DNA of 45,758 bases from a bacterium (GCA_021791415.1 JAJYWQ010000072.1:1-45758), one strand, 5' to 3'; positions 7,352 to 15,414 are shown, counted from the stretch's first letter. Notes: generated by a model not told the origin, from the letters alone. Translations and numbers: made by a program.

Positions 7352-7557
7352 TCTTCCAGGGGCCGGGAGCTGTGGCCCTGGCCCTTCGGGCTCGAGCTGG
7401 CCGGCGCGGGCCGGCGGCGGTGGCCCCGTCTGGGGCGAGGCGGCCGGACCGTCCGGTTGACGCGGTCCCCTCTCACCTGGATCGGGCCACCGCCCCTTCC
7501 CCGGCCGCTCCAGTCGGCTGAGGCCAGGCGGCAGTCCGTGGCCTTGGGTGAAGCGCG
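7352..7557 (+). other. Intergenic region between erpA-like gene and cofD
   Basis: About 206 bases without a credible ORF. It contains a short GC hairpin (GCCGGC-GCGG-GCCGGC) that could end the erpA transcript, though no T-run follows, and TTGACG near 7457, a possible -35. I see no clear -10 for the F420 operon. Confidence 0.3.
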
Positions 7558-8520
7558 TTGACTCGTCCGCGCCTCACGGTTCTAGCGGGTGGGGTGGGGG
7601 GGGCCCGCTTCCTCTCCGGCCTGATCGAGGCGGCGCCGTCCGCCGACATCACGGTAATCGGAAACACCGCCGACGACTTCGAGGTGCATGGGCTCCACGT
7701 CAGCCCCGACCTGGACACCGTGGCTTACACCCTCTCCGGGCAGGCCGACTCCCGGCGCGGCTGGGGGCTGGCGGGGGAGACCTGGACGACCCTGCGGCAG
7801 CTGGGGCGGCTGGGCGGGGAGATCTGGTTCCAGCTCGGCGACCTCGACCTCGCCACCCACCTTCGCCGCACCGAGCTGCTGCGGGCTGGCTTGAGCCTGA
7901 GCGTGGCCACCAAGGAGCTCTGCGATCGGCTCGGCGTCCCGGTGCGCCTTCTGCCCATGACCGATGACCGGGTGGAGTCGAGGGTGCACACCGAGGATGG
8001 GCGCGATCTCCATCTGCAGGAATACCTGGTGCGGGAGTCGGCCCAGCCAGCCATCAGAGAGGTCGTGCTCCTGGGGGCGAGCCGAGCCCGGGCTCCGCAG
8101 GAGGTGCTGGGAGCCCTCGCTTCGGCGGATGCCATCCTGTTCGCGCCCAGCAACCCCGTGATCTCGATCGGTCCGATTCTCGCCGTCCCCGGTGTGGCCG
8201 AGGCGGTGCGCGCTCATCCGCTGGTGGCCGCGGTCAGCCCGATCGTGGCTGGCAGGGCGATCAAGGGACCGGCGGTGGAGATGCTGCGCTCTCGGGGTCT
8301 CGACCCCAGCGCCCTCGGCGTGGCGCAGGCCTACCGGGGGCTGGCCCATCTGCTGGTGGTGGACGAGGCGGACCGCGATCTCTCGGGGCATATCTGCGAT
8401 CTGGGAATGCGAGTTCACGCCTGTCCCACCCTGATGGTGGACGGGGCCGCCCGGAGGCGGCTGGCCGAGGACGTGCTCACCGCCCTGGCCCCGTTGGCCG
8501 GGGCCGGAAGTCTTCTGTGA
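7558..8520 (+). CDS. cofD: 2-phospho-L-lactate/PEP transferase CofD (FbiA)
   Basis: The product is 320 residues. CofD joins the activated phospho-lactate or phosphoenolpyruvate unit (from CofC) to the deazaflavin Fo to give F420-0 or dehydro-F420-0. The N-terminal nucleotide-binding motif VLAGGVGGARFLSGL, the NTADDFEVHGLHVSPDLDT block and FAPSNPVISIGPIL are diagnostic. The start must be TTG 7558: an in-frame stop lies at 7549-7551 and the conserved glycine loop begins only 8 residues in. It heads a cofD-cofC-cofE cluster with 4- and 8-base overlaps. Confidence 0.93.
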   Translation: MTRPRLTVLAGGVGGARFLSGLIEAAPSADITVIGNTADDFEVHGLHVSPDLDTVAYTLSGQADSRRGWGLAGETWTTLRQLGRLGGEIWFQLGDLDLATHLRRTELLRAGLSLSVATKELCDRLGVPVRLLPMTDDRVESRVHTEDGRDLHLQEYLVRESAQPAIREVVLLGASRARAPQEVLGALASADAILFAPSNPVISIGPILAVPGVAEAVRAHPLVAAVSPIVAGRAIKGPAVEMLRSRGLDPSALGVAQAYRGLAHLLVVDEADRDLSGHICDLGMRVHACPTLMVDGAARRRLAEDVLTALAPLAGAGSLL

Positions 8521-9161
8521 GGGGCGGGTCCCGTCCCGAGCCCTGGCTGGTGATCCCGGTCAAGGGCGCCCAGGGGGGGAAGCAGCGGCTGGCGTCGGCG
8601 CTGCCTCAGCCGGAGCGTGAGCTGCTGGGCGTCACCGTCTCCCGCCGGGTCCTCCGCGCCGCCTGTGCGGTGTGGCCCGCGCCGGCGGTCGTCGTGGTCA
8701 CCCCAGACCCCGAGGTGGCCGAGCTGTGCCGCTCTTGGAACCTCGGCGTACTGCCCGACCCCGGAGCCTCCCAGACCGATGCCGTCCGGCTCGGCGTTCA
8801 CCACGCGCTGGAACGGGGAGCGCAGGTGGTGGCCACTCTGGCGGCGGATCTCCCGCTTCTGGGGCGCGATGACCTGGTCTCCCTGCTCCGGCTCTCCCGC
8901 CGGCTACCGGAACGAACGATGGTCCTCATCCCGGATCTGGGAGGAACCGGCAGCAATGGCATGGTGGTCCGCCCGGCGGCGGTGCTGGCCCATTCCTTTG
9001 GTCCCGGCTCCCGGCTGCGGCACCTGGCGATGGGCAGGGCCCTCGGGCTAAGGACCAGAGAGCTGATCCGTCCCGGGCTGGCCGCCGATCTGGACCGTCC
9101 CCGTGACCTGGAGGAGCTGGGTGGGGCGCAGGGGGTCCTGGCGGGAGCCGGGCGTGGCTGA
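8517..9161 (+). CDS. cofC: Phospholactate/PEP guanylyltransferase CofC (FbiD)
   Basis: The product is 214 residues. It has a MobA-like nucleotidyltransferase fold: WLVIPVKGAQGGKQRLA at the N-terminus, VVVVTPDPEVAELC, LAADLPLLGRDDL (metal/nucleotide site) and DLGGTGSNGMVVRP, the usual CofC signature. The enzyme activates 2-phospho-L-lactate or phosphoenolpyruvate with GTP for transfer by CofD. GTG 8517 overlaps the cofD stop (GTGA). Whether it uses PEP, as in mycobacteria, or phospholactate, as in methanogens, cannot be decided from sequence alone. Confidence 0.9.
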   Translation: MRGGSRPEPWLVIPVKGAQGGKQRLASALPQPERELLGVTVSRRVLRAACAVWPAPAVVVVTPDPEVAELCRSWNLGVLPDPGASQTDAVRLGVHHALERGAQVVATLAADLPLLGRDDLVSLLRLSRRLPERTMVLIPDLGGTGSNGMVVRPAAVLAHSFGPGSRLRHLAMGRALGLRTRELIRPGLAADLDRPRDLEELGGAQGVLAGAGRG

Positions 9162-9966
9162 CGCTCACCGTCCGATGATCCGCGCGACCCGGATAGAGTG
9201 CTGGGCCGTGCCCGGCCTACCCGAGGTGGGACCCGGAGGCGATCTGGCGCACCTTGGCGAGAGGGCGTTGGCGGCGGCTGGTGGGCTGCGCCCCTGGGAC
9301 GTGGTGGTGGTCACCAGCAAGGTGGTCTCCAAGGCCGAGGGGTTGGAGACCCTGCTGTCCGCGGTCTCCCCGTCGACGGCGGCGCTGGAGATGGCCGGCC
9401 GTACCGGCCAGGACCCCCGGCTGGTCCAGGTGGTGCTCGAGGAGAGCCGCCAGGTGGTGCGGTCCGGGCCAGGGCTTCTCGTGACCGAGACCAGGCATGG
9501 GCTCATCTGCGCCAATGCCGGGGTCGACCGGAGCAACGTCGGTGGCGGCGAGGTGGCGCTGCGGCTTCCCCGCGACCCGGACGGGTCCGCGGCCGGCCTG
9601 CGATCGGCCTGGCTGGGGCTTGCCGCCGGAGGTCCTCTGGGGGTGGTGATCTCCGACACCTTCGGACGGCCGTTCCGCGAAGGGTCGGTGAACGTGGCCA
9701 TCGGGGTGGCCGGCCTCCCGGCGCTGGCGGACCACCGGGGGCAGCTGGACCAACGTGGCTACCTCCTGCACGCCTCCACCATCGGGAGCGCGGACGAGAT
9801 CGCCGGTCTCGCCGAGCTGGTGATGGGGAAGTTGGACGGCCTGCCGCTGGCGGTGGTGCGGGGACTCCGCTGGGAAGGTCCGGAGACCGGCGCGGCGGCG
9901 CTCCAGCGGGCCGGCGAGCGGGACGTCTTCCGGTACGGGGCCGTCCCGGTGGGCGAGGTGGGTTAA
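9154..9966 (+). CDS. cofE: Coenzyme F420-0:L-glutamate ligase CofE
   Basis: The product is 270 residues. CofE adds the gamma-linked glutamates to F420-0 using GTP. Typical blocks are DVVVVTSKVVSKAEG, VTETRHGLICANAGVDRSN, VVISDTFGRPFREG and MGKLDGLPLAVVRGL. It lacks the C-terminal nitroreductase-like FMN domain of actinobacterial FbiB, so dehydro-F420 reduction, if used, must come from another protein. GTG 9154 is chosen because GCGGGAG lies just upstream and it overlaps cofC by 8 bases; ATG 9175 is the alternative. The TAA stop (9964-9966) is also part of the next promoter. Confidence 0.92.
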   Translation: MADAHRPMIRATRIECWAVPGLPEVGPGGDLAHLGERALAAAGGLRPWDVVVVTSKVVSKAEGLETLLSAVSPSTAALEMAGRTGQDPRLVQVVLEESRQVVRSGPGLLVTETRHGLICANAGVDRSNVGGGEVALRLPRDPDGSAAGLRSAWLGLAAGGPLGVVISDTFGRPFREGSVNVAIGVAGLPALADHRGQLDQRGYLLHASTIGSADEIAGLAELVMGKLDGLPLAVVRGLRWEGPETGAAALQRAGERDVFRYGAVPVGEVG

Positions 9967-9969
9967 GTT
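9964..9969 (+). promoter_or_regulatory. -10 TAAGTT of leaderless moaD-moaE, overlapping cofE stop
   Basis: TAAGTT begins with the stop codon of cofE; 6 bases later is ATG 9976. It gives the molybdopterin synthase gene its own promoter. Confidence 0.5.
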
Positions 9970-9975
9970 AAGCGC

Positions 9976-10620
9976 ATGGGCGAGGGCCTGGTTCGGGTGC
10001 TGCTGTTCGCCGGCCTGCGCCAGGTGGTGGGAAGCCCAGAGTTGGTGCTGTCATCCGGTCCCGGCGTCACGGTGAGGAGGTGCTGGGAGGAGCTGTGCGG
10101 GAGGTTTCCGGCGCTGGCCGCACAGTCGACGTCGGTGCGCCCGGCGCGCAACCGGGAGTACTGCGGCTGGGATGACGAGCTCAGCCCGGGCGACGAGCTG
10201 GCCTTCATCCCCCCGGTGTCGGGCGGGGCCGGTCCGGGGTTGGCTCGGGTCAGGGTGGGGCCCGAGCCCATCGACGTGGCCGCCATGCAGGCGGAGCTGG
10301 AGCTCAGGGGACAGGGGGCGGTGGCGGTCTTCGTCGGGGTGGTGCGGGACCCCGACGAAGGGAAAGAGGTGACCCACCTCACCTACGAGGCCTATCCCGC
10401 GATGGCGGAGGCCGAGCTGGGCAGGATCGTGGCCGAAGCGCTGGCTCGGGAGGGAGTAGGCGAGGTCCTGGTCCACCACCGGACCGGCCGCGTGGATCGG
10501 GGGGTGGCCTCGGTAGCGGTGGTCGTGTCCGCGGCCCACCGCCACCAGGCGCTGGAGGCCTGCACCATGGTGATCGACGAGCTCAAGGAGCGGGCGCCGA
10601 TATGGAAGACGGCCGGCTGA
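9976..10620 (+). CDS. Fused molybdopterin synthase MoaD-MoaE (MoaX-like)
   Basis: The product is 214 residues. Residues 1-86 are a MoaD ubiquitin-like domain ending in AFIPPVSGG (Gly83-Gly84); residues 90-214 are MoaE, with VAVFVGVVRDP, LTYEAYPAMAE, VHHRTGRV and the C-terminal IDELKERAPIWKTAG carrying the catalytic lysines. MPT synthase inserts sulfur into precursor Z using a thiocarboxylate on the MoaD terminal glycine. In the fusion that glycine is internal, so proteolysis after Gly-Gly is expected, as known for mycobacterial MoaX. The gene follows cofE by 9 bases but has its own -10. Confidence 0.9.
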   Translation: MGEGLVRVLLFAGLRQVVGSPELVLSSGPGVTVRRCWEELCGRFPALAAQSTSVRPARNREYCGWDDELSPGDELAFIPPVSGGAGPGLARVRVGPEPIDVAAMQAELELRGQGAVAVFVGVVRDPDEGKEVTHLTYEAYPAMAEAELGRIVAEALAREGVGEVLVHHRTGRVDRGVASVAVVVSAAHRHQALEACTMVIDELKERAPIWKTAG

Positions 10621-10634
10621 TCTCGGGCCGCTGG

Positions 10635-10640
10635 TAGACT
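10635..10640 (+). promoter_or_regulatory. -10 TAGACT of near-leaderless ABC permease gene
   Basis: TAGACT, 8 bases, then GTG 10649; no ribosome binding site is visible. Confidence 0.45.
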
Positions 10641-10648
10641 CGAGGGCC

Positions 10649-11512
10649 GTGGCCACCACCGACGCCCTGCGGGAGGGGACGTTCCCGTCCCGCCCTCGGG
10701 CGCCCCAGTCCGGCCCCTGGGCGCGGCACCTGGAGCTGCTCTGGGAGCTGGTGCGCCGGGACGTCCGCGCCCGTTACCGAGGATCGGTGCTGGGGATCGG
10801 GTGGACCCTCCTGAACCCCTTGGTCTTCATGCTGGTGTACGCCTTGGTGTTCGGCTCCCTCCTCAAGGTGCAGGGGCCGAGCGGCAAGCCCTACCTGGTC
10901 TTCCTCCTCTCCGGGCTTTTGGCCTGGACCTTCTTCCAGCAGGCGCTGGTGATGGCCGCCAGCAGCATCATCGCCAACGCCGGGGTGGTGCGGAAGGTGG
11001 CGTTCCCCTGGATGCTGCTCACGGTGTCCACGGTCACCGCGGCTTTGGTCAACTTCCTCATCAGCCTGGTTCTGCTGGTGCCCTTCCTCATCGCCAGCCA
11101 CTCCCCGGTCGGGCTGCCTCTCCTGGCGCTCCCCGGGCTGATCGTGGTCACCTTCGGCCTCTGCCTGGGGCTCGGCCTCATGCTGGCCGCGGGCAGCGTC
11201 TACTTCCGTGACCTCCAGTACATCATCAACCTGGCCACCATGGTCTGGTTCTACCTCACCCCGGTGATCTGGCCGCTCTCCCGCTACCAGGGGTTCTTCG
11301 GCCACGGCAAGCTGGGCTTGCTGGCCCACGTCATCGTGTACGCCAACCCCATGACCTGGGTGGTGGTGTCCTTCCAGGACATCTTCGTGTTCAACCGCTG
11401 GCCCCAGCACTGGCACGGGTTGATCTACACCACCCTGCTGGCGGCGGCTCTCATCTGGCTCGGGCTCCTCGTCTTCCGTCGCCTCCGGCGGCGGTTCGCG
11501 GAGGAGATCTGA
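10649..11512 (+). CDS. ABC-2 type polysaccharide export permease (Wzm/TagG-like)
   Basis: The product is 287 residues. After a 40-residue cytoplasmic N-terminus with the family motif LVRRDVRARYRGSVLGIGW, there are six membrane segments, including LVFMLVYALVFGSLL, TAALVNFLISLVLLVPFLI and AALIWLGLLVFRRLRRRF. The WTLLNPL and YRGS-LG motifs mark the TagG/Wzm/KpsM group that exports O-antigen, teichoic acid or related glycans. Its stop overlaps the ATG of the ATPase partner (TGATG). The glycosyltransferase and GtrA-like genes downstream support a cell-surface glycan role; the glycan itself is unknown. Confidence 0.88.
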   Translation: MATTDALREGTFPSRPRAPQSGPWARHLELLWELVRRDVRARYRGSVLGIGWTLLNPLVFMLVYALVFGSLLKVQGPSGKPYLVFLLSGLLAWTFFQQALVMAASSIIANAGVVRKVAFPWMLLTVSTVTAALVNFLISLVLLVPFLIASHSPVGLPLLALPGLIVVTFGLCLGLGLMLAAGSVYFRDLQYIINLATMVWFYLTPVIWPLSRYQGFFGHGKLGLLAHVIVYANPMTWVVVSFQDIFVFNRWPQHWHGLIYTTLLAAALIWLGLLVFRRLRRRFAEEI

Positions 11513-12735
11513 TGCCCGAGGCGCCCATCGTTGTCGAGCAGCTCAGCAAGCGCTTCCGCATCTACCACCAGCGCAGCGAGACCCTGAAGCAGGCCCTGGT
11601 CGACCGCCGGCGCTCCCGGTATGAGGAGTTCTGGGCGGTGCGGGACGCCCAGTTCGAGGTCGCCGAGGGCGAGACCTTCGGGATCATCGGGGCCAACGGA
11701 TCGGGGAAGTCCACCCTGCTGAAGTGCATCGCCGGGATCCTGGTGCCCGACCGGGGCAGGGTCTCGGTGCGGGGCCGGCTGGCCTCCCTCCTGGAGGTGG
11801 GCGCCGGGTTCCACCCGGACTACAGCGGCCGGGAGAACATCTTCCTCAACGGGGCCATCCTGGGGCTCCCCCGGCGCTACATCAACTCCGTGCTGGAGGA
11901 GATCATCAGCTTCGCCGAGTTGGAGCAGTTCATCGACAACCCGGTGCGCAACTACAGCTCGGGGATGTACACCCGGCTGGGGTTCTCCATCGCCATCCAC
12001 ATGGACCCGGATGTCCTGCTCATCGACGAGGTTCTCGCGGTGGGGGACGAGGCGTTCCAGCGCCGCTGCATGGACCACATCGACGGCATGCGCCAGGAGG
12101 GGCGCACCCTGGTGTTCGTCTCCCACGCCGCGGAGACCGTGCGGAACCTATGCGACCGCTGCCTCTGGCTGGAGCATGGCCGGGAACGCATGCTCGGGCC
12201 CACGGGCGAGGTGGTGGATGGCTATCTGGAGGACGTCAACCTGCGCGAGATGGCGGCCCTCAGCTCCTCCGGCCAGGTGGCCACCGGTCCCGGTTGGATG
12301 GGGGTCCGGATCACCTCGGTCACGGTCATCGGGGGGGAGGGTCACGAGGGGCTGACCGGCACCGGGGAGCCGCTCCGGGTGGTGATCGGCTACGAGGCCC
12401 CCTCGGGGCTCCGGCGCGCACGTTTCCGGGTCTCCTTTCACCCCGCCGAGGGCCCCGAGCTGGCGAGCGTCCAGACCGACGACCGAGAGATGGATGAGCG
12501 GCCGCTTCCGGCCCAGGGAGAGGTGGCTCTGACCATCCCCGAGCTGCCCTTCCTGGACGGCGTCTACGGGACCAAGGTGGAGATCGAGGACATCGCCAGC
12601 GGCCGCGCCTACGTGACCCTGGACCGTCCCCAGAGCTTCCGGGTCCACGGCCCCGGGCGCCGTGAGCAGGGGGTGGCCCTGGTCGGGCACCAGTGGGTGC
12701 TGCCCGCCCTCGACCCCTCGGCGGTCTCGGCCTGA
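11512..12735 (+). CDS. ABC polysaccharide exporter ATPase with Wzt-like C-terminal domain
   Basis: The product is 407 residues. The ATPase core (residues 1-245) has Walker A GANGSGKST (60-68), the degenerate signature YSSGM (148-152) typical of TagH/Wzt, Walker B DVLLIDE (167-173) and the VSHAAETV switch. Residues about 255-400 form an extra beta-rich domain (VTVIGGEGHEGLTGTGEPL, ELPFLDGVYGTKVEIED) like the Wzt C-terminal domain, which recognises the modified end of the O-polysaccharide before export. A capped or terminally modified glycan is therefore likely. It pairs with the permease just upstream. Confidence 0.88.
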   Translation: MPEAPIVVEQLSKRFRIYHQRSETLKQALVDRRRSRYEEFWAVRDAQFEVAEGETFGIIGANGSGKSTLLKCIAGILVPDRGRVSVRGRLASLLEVGAGFHPDYSGRENIFLNGAILGLPRRYINSVLEEIISFAELEQFIDNPVRNYSSGMYTRLGFSIAIHMDPDVLLIDEVLAVGDEAFQRRCMDHIDGMRQEGRTLVFVSHAAETVRNLCDRCLWLEHGRERMLGPTGEVVDGYLEDVNLREMAALSSSGQVATGPGWMGVRITSVTVIGGEGHEGLTGTGEPLRVVIGYEAPSGLRRARFRVSFHPAEGPELASVQTDDREMDERPLPAQGEVALTIPELPFLDGVYGTKVEIEDIASGRAYVTLDRPQSFRVHGPGRREQGVALVGHQWVLPALDPSAVSA

Positions 12736-12737
12736 CG

Positions 12738-13955
12738 GTGGGCTCGGCCCAGAGGGATAGCCAGGCACCGGTGAGCGTGGTCGTGGTCACCTACGATCCA
12801 GCCCCGGAGATGCTTGGCGATTGCCTTGACTCCCTGGCTCGGTCCACGGCCGCTCCCCAGGAGGTGCTGGTTGTGGACAACAGCCGGCAACACGACGCGG
12901 TGGAGAAGTTGGTTGGTCGGGCTCTGCCCCCCGGCCTCGGGCCGATCTTCCTGCCCCAGACGAGCAACCTTGGCTACGCCGCGGCGACCAACGCCGGGGT
13001 GGCGGCCAGCTCCGCCGATCTGGTGCTGCTGCTGAACCCGGACGCCGCCTTGACGCCGGCGGCGCTCGGGGAGCTCTGCGAGGCCGCCTCGGCCCAGCCG
13101 GGGACCTTGGGGTTCGCGCCCAAGATAAGGCTGAGCGACCCCGGCGTCGTCATCGACTCGGTGGGTATGGCCATCGGCGGCGATGGGGTGGGGGTTCAGA
13201 GGGGGTTGGGGCAGGTGGACCTCGGTCAGTACGACCGCCCGGAGCGGGTGGCGGGTCTGTGCTTCGCGGCGGCCCTGGTCCGTCGCCGGGCATTCTCCCC
13301 GGGCAGCGTGGGCGCGCTGGACGAGCGCTACTTCATGTACTACGAGGACGTGGACTGGTCGATGCGCGCCGCCATCATGGGAGAGGAGTTCCGCACCGTG
13401 CCACGGGCGGAGGTCCAGCACCTTCACTCCGGTAGCACCAGGAGCCTCGGACAGGGGTTCAAGCATCGACTCATCCAGCGCAACCTGATCTGGACAGCGG
13501 TCAAGAACCTGGAGGTCGAGGGTGCGCTGCGGGTCTTGGGGAGGCGGAGCTCCGCCAACCTCAAGTGGGCCGCCGCGGGCCGCCATCCCGCCGCGGCCTT
13601 GCGGGCGGTCGCCGAGGCGTGGCTGGGCCTTCCGGGGGTGACCATCAGCCGCCGCGAGGTCCAGCGCCGCCGTCGCCGCCGGGACCGCGAGGTACTTGGG
13701 TTAGAGCATGCGCCGGTCTTCTTCGACAGCGAGACCTATCGGCCGGACATCTCCGCGGCCGCCCTGGGGGCCGCGGTGGGACGGCTATTCGCACTCGCTC
13801 CGACCCCGGCCCTGGAGAGCACCCTGCTCCGGCTCCGGAGCGCTGAGGCCACCGGCCTGGGGCGGGACAGGGCCCTGCTGGCCGAGATGCTGGAGGGCGA
13901 CGGCCTCCCAGATGGGCCCGCCCTCGACTGGCTGAGGGCCGCGCTGCGCTCCTGA
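12738..13955 (+). CDS. Family 2 glycosyltransferase (rhamnosyltransferase-like)
   Basis: The product is 405 residues. The GT-A core starts at VSVVVVTYDPAPEML, with VLVVDNS, TSNLGYAAATNAGV, the metal-binding LLLNPDAAL and the acceptor-site motif YFMYYEDVDWSMR, as in WbbL-like rhamnosyltransferases. The last 130 residues are helical and basic (RRRRRRDRE), possibly contacting membrane or partner proteins. GTG 12738 lies 3 bases after the ABC ATPase stop, placing the gene in the exporter operon. Donor and acceptor sugars cannot be read from sequence. Confidence 0.85.
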   Translation: MGSAQRDSQAPVSVVVVTYDPAPEMLGDCLDSLARSTAAPQEVLVVDNSRQHDAVEKLVGRALPPGLGPIFLPQTSNLGYAAATNAGVAASSADLVLLLNPDAALTPAALGELCEAASAQPGTLGFAPKIRLSDPGVVIDSVGMAIGGDGVGVQRGLGQVDLGQYDRPERVAGLCFAAALVRRRAFSPGSVGALDERYFMYYEDVDWSMRAAIMGEEFRTVPRAEVQHLHSGSTRSLGQGFKHRLIQRNLIWTAVKNLEVEGALRVLGRRSSANLKWAAAGRHPAAALRAVAEAWLGLPGVTISRREVQRRRRRRDREVLGLEHAPVFFDSETYRPDISAAALGAAVGRLFALAPTPALESTLLRLRSAEATGLGRDRALLAEMLEGDGLPDGPALDWLRAALRS

Positions 13956-13978
13956 GCCCGGGAGGGAGAGCCTGGATG

Positions 13979-14428
13979 CTAGGCGGCGGCGAAGGTCACG
14001 TTGTGGTTGACCAGGTAGTTCCAGATGGCCGCCAGCCCGATGCCCACCAGAAGGGCCACCAGATAGAAGAGGTGGAAGAGATGGACCCCGGTGAGCAGGG
14101 CCGCCTCCTGGATCCCCATCCCCACCAGGGACACGGCCTCGAAGGTCACCGCCCGGCGCCACCGGCTCCCCGCCCGGCGGTCCCTCCAAGTCACCAAAGA
14201 GTTCACCGTGAACGTGACCACGATGGCCGTCTGAATGGCCACAGCGGAGGCCAGCCAGAGGGGCAGGAAGAGCACATGGTGATAGAGGATGGCGGTGCCG
14301 CCCAGGGTGGTGAGCGCGCCGAGGACGCCGGCGATCCCGAAGGACGCCACCCGGCGCCCGTGCTCTTGCACGCGGTCCAGGGCGGGGACCGCGGGCAGCT
14401 GCTCCCAGGCGGACGAAAGCCTTCCCAC
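13979..14428 (-). CDS. GtrA-like membrane protein
   Basis: The product is 149 residues from GTG 14428. Four hydrophobic segments follow a short cytoplasmic N-terminus (ASFGIAGVLGALTTLG, LWLASAVAIQTAIVVTF, AVSLVGMGIQEAALL, LVALLVGIGLAAIWNYLV), and NHNVTF at the end plus FTVNSLVTW in the middle are GtrA family marks. GtrA-type proteins are thought to flip or guide lipid-linked sugars. A minus-strand -10 (TAATCT) sits 7 bases before GTG 14428, which is why I reject the longer upstream frame of arginine-rich, low-quality sequence. It converges on the glycosyltransferase gene. Confidence 0.75.
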   Translation of the reverse strand: MGRLSSAWEQLPAVPALDRVQEHGRRVASFGIAGVLGALTTLGGTAILYHHVLFLPLWLASAVAIQTAIVVTFTVNSLVTWRDRRAGSRWRRAVTFEAVSLVGMGIQEAALLTGVHLFHLFYLVALLVGIGLAAIWNYLVNHNVTFAAA

Positions 14429-14435
14429 TTCCCGG

Positions 14436-14441
14436 AGATTA
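14436..14441 (-). promoter_or_regulatory. -10 TAATCT of leaderless GtrA-like gene
   Basis: On the minus strand TAATCT is followed by 7 bases and GTG 14428. Confidence 0.5.
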
Positions 14442-14569
14442 GCAGAGGGGCCGTCGGCGCGATCCGCCCTTCCCGCACATTCCGGCAACGAAGCGATGGC
14501 ACCCCGGCGTGACGCGCCCGGCTGGGAACGCCAGGTGTCCGACCGCCGCGGCGTCCGGGGCCCATCCGA

Positions 14570-14575
14570 TAGGAT
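14570..14575 (+). promoter_or_regulatory. -10 TAGGAT upstream of fabG and its micro-ORF
   Basis: TAGGAT, 7 bases, then ATG 14583 of a ten-codon ORF; fabG starts at 14605 behind AGGAGG. Confidence 0.45.
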
Positions 14576-14582
14576 CGCCGCC

Positions 14583-14615
14583 ATGGTCTGCAGGAGGTGC
14601 GTGGTTGCGGTTTGA
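14583..14615 (+). CDS. Possible leaderless micro-ORF overlapping the fabG start
   Basis: The frame encodes MVCRRCVVAV and stops at 14613-14615, inside the first codons of fabG in another frame. It begins 7 bases after a -10 element, at the expected transcription start, and contains the AGGAGG that would serve fabG. Translation through it would cover or remodel the fabG ribosome binding site, so it could couple or tune fabG expression. There is no homology evidence, and chance cannot be excluded for a ten-codon ORF. Confidence 0.3.
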   Translation: MVCRRCVVAV

Positions 14616-15363
14616 GCACCTGACGGCGGTGGTCACCGGGGCTGGCCAGGGGATCGGCGCCGCCACCTGCCGACAGCTGGCCGCCGAGGGTGCACGGGTC
14701 GCCGTGCTGGACCTCGACAGCGCCGCCGCTGCCGAGGTGGCGGCGGAGGTCGGGGCACAGGGCGGGACCGCGGTCGCCGTGGAGGTGGACGTCGAGGTCG
14801 AGGAGGCGGTGGAGGCGGCCTTCTCCCGGATCGGCGAGCAGCTGGGCGGTGCCGACATCCTGGTGAGCAACGCCGGGATAACCCGGGACAGGACCCTGCT
14901 GCGCATGAGCCTTGAGGAGTGGGACCGGGTGATGCAGGTCCACTGCCGGGGCGCCTTCCTCTGTGCCCGGGCCGCCGCCCGCCAGATGGTGGAGCGCCGC
15001 CGGGGCAAGATGGTCTTCCTCTCCTCCACCTCGGCCCTGGGCAACCGGGGCCAGGCCAACTACGCCACCGCCAAGGCGGGGATCCAGGGTCTGGTGCGCA
15101 CCTTGGCCCTGGAGCTGGGGCCGTTCAATGTCAACGTGAACGCGGTGGCCCCGGGATTCGTGGACACTGCCATGACCAGGGCGGTGGCCGGCCGGCTGGG
15201 GCTCTCCCTGGAGGAGTTCCACCGCCAGCAGCGAGAGCGCATCCCCCTCGGCCGGCTGGGCCAGCCGGAGGACATCGCCCGCGTGATCGCCTTCCTCTGC
15301 TCCGAGGAGGCGGCGTACGTCTCGGGACAGGTGCTGTACGTCAACGGCGGCCGTCCCAGCTGA
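14605..15363 (+). CDS. fabG: 3-oxoacyl-ACP reductase-like SDR (FabG family)
   Basis: The product is 252 residues. It is a classical short-chain dehydrogenase: TGAGQGIG (Rossmann glycine motif), VSNAGITRD, catalytic Ser in FLSSTSALGN, YATAK catalytic Tyr and Lys, and the FabG-type NAVAPGFVDTAMT. It would reduce 3-oxoacyl thioesters with NADPH in fatty acid or related acyl metabolism; SDRs are hard to assign by sequence alone. TTG 14605 is chosen because AGGAGG (14592-14597) lies 7 bases upstream and the conserved domain begins about nine residues later. Confidence 0.82.
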   Translation: MRFEHLTAVVTGAGQGIGAATCRQLAAEGARVAVLDLDSAAAAEVAAEVGAQGGTAVAVEVDVEVEEAVEAAFSRIGEQLGGADILVSNAGITRDRTLLRMSLEEWDRVMQVHCRGAFLCARAAARQMVERRRGKMVFLSSTSALGNRGQANYATAKAGIQGLVRTLALELGPFNVNVNAVAPGFVDTAMTRAVAGRLGLSLEEFHRQQRERIPLGRLGQPEDIARVIAFLCSEEAAYVSGQVLYVNGGRPS

Positions 15364-15414
15364 GGGACGAGTCTCAGCTTCCGCACAGCTGCTGCTAAGG
15401 GTCGGGCCTTAGGC

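Noticed and set aside
7352-7557. Non-coding RNA gene between the erpA-like gene and cofD
   Set aside because: Only a short GC hairpin is seen and there is no distinct promoter-terminator pair; the stretch is GC-rich and can form many weak stems.
14429-14584. Longer GtrA-like ORF starting at 14584
   Set aside because: The added 52 residues are arginine- and serine-rich with no conserved pattern, and the -10 box at 14436-14441 points to the GTG at 14428.
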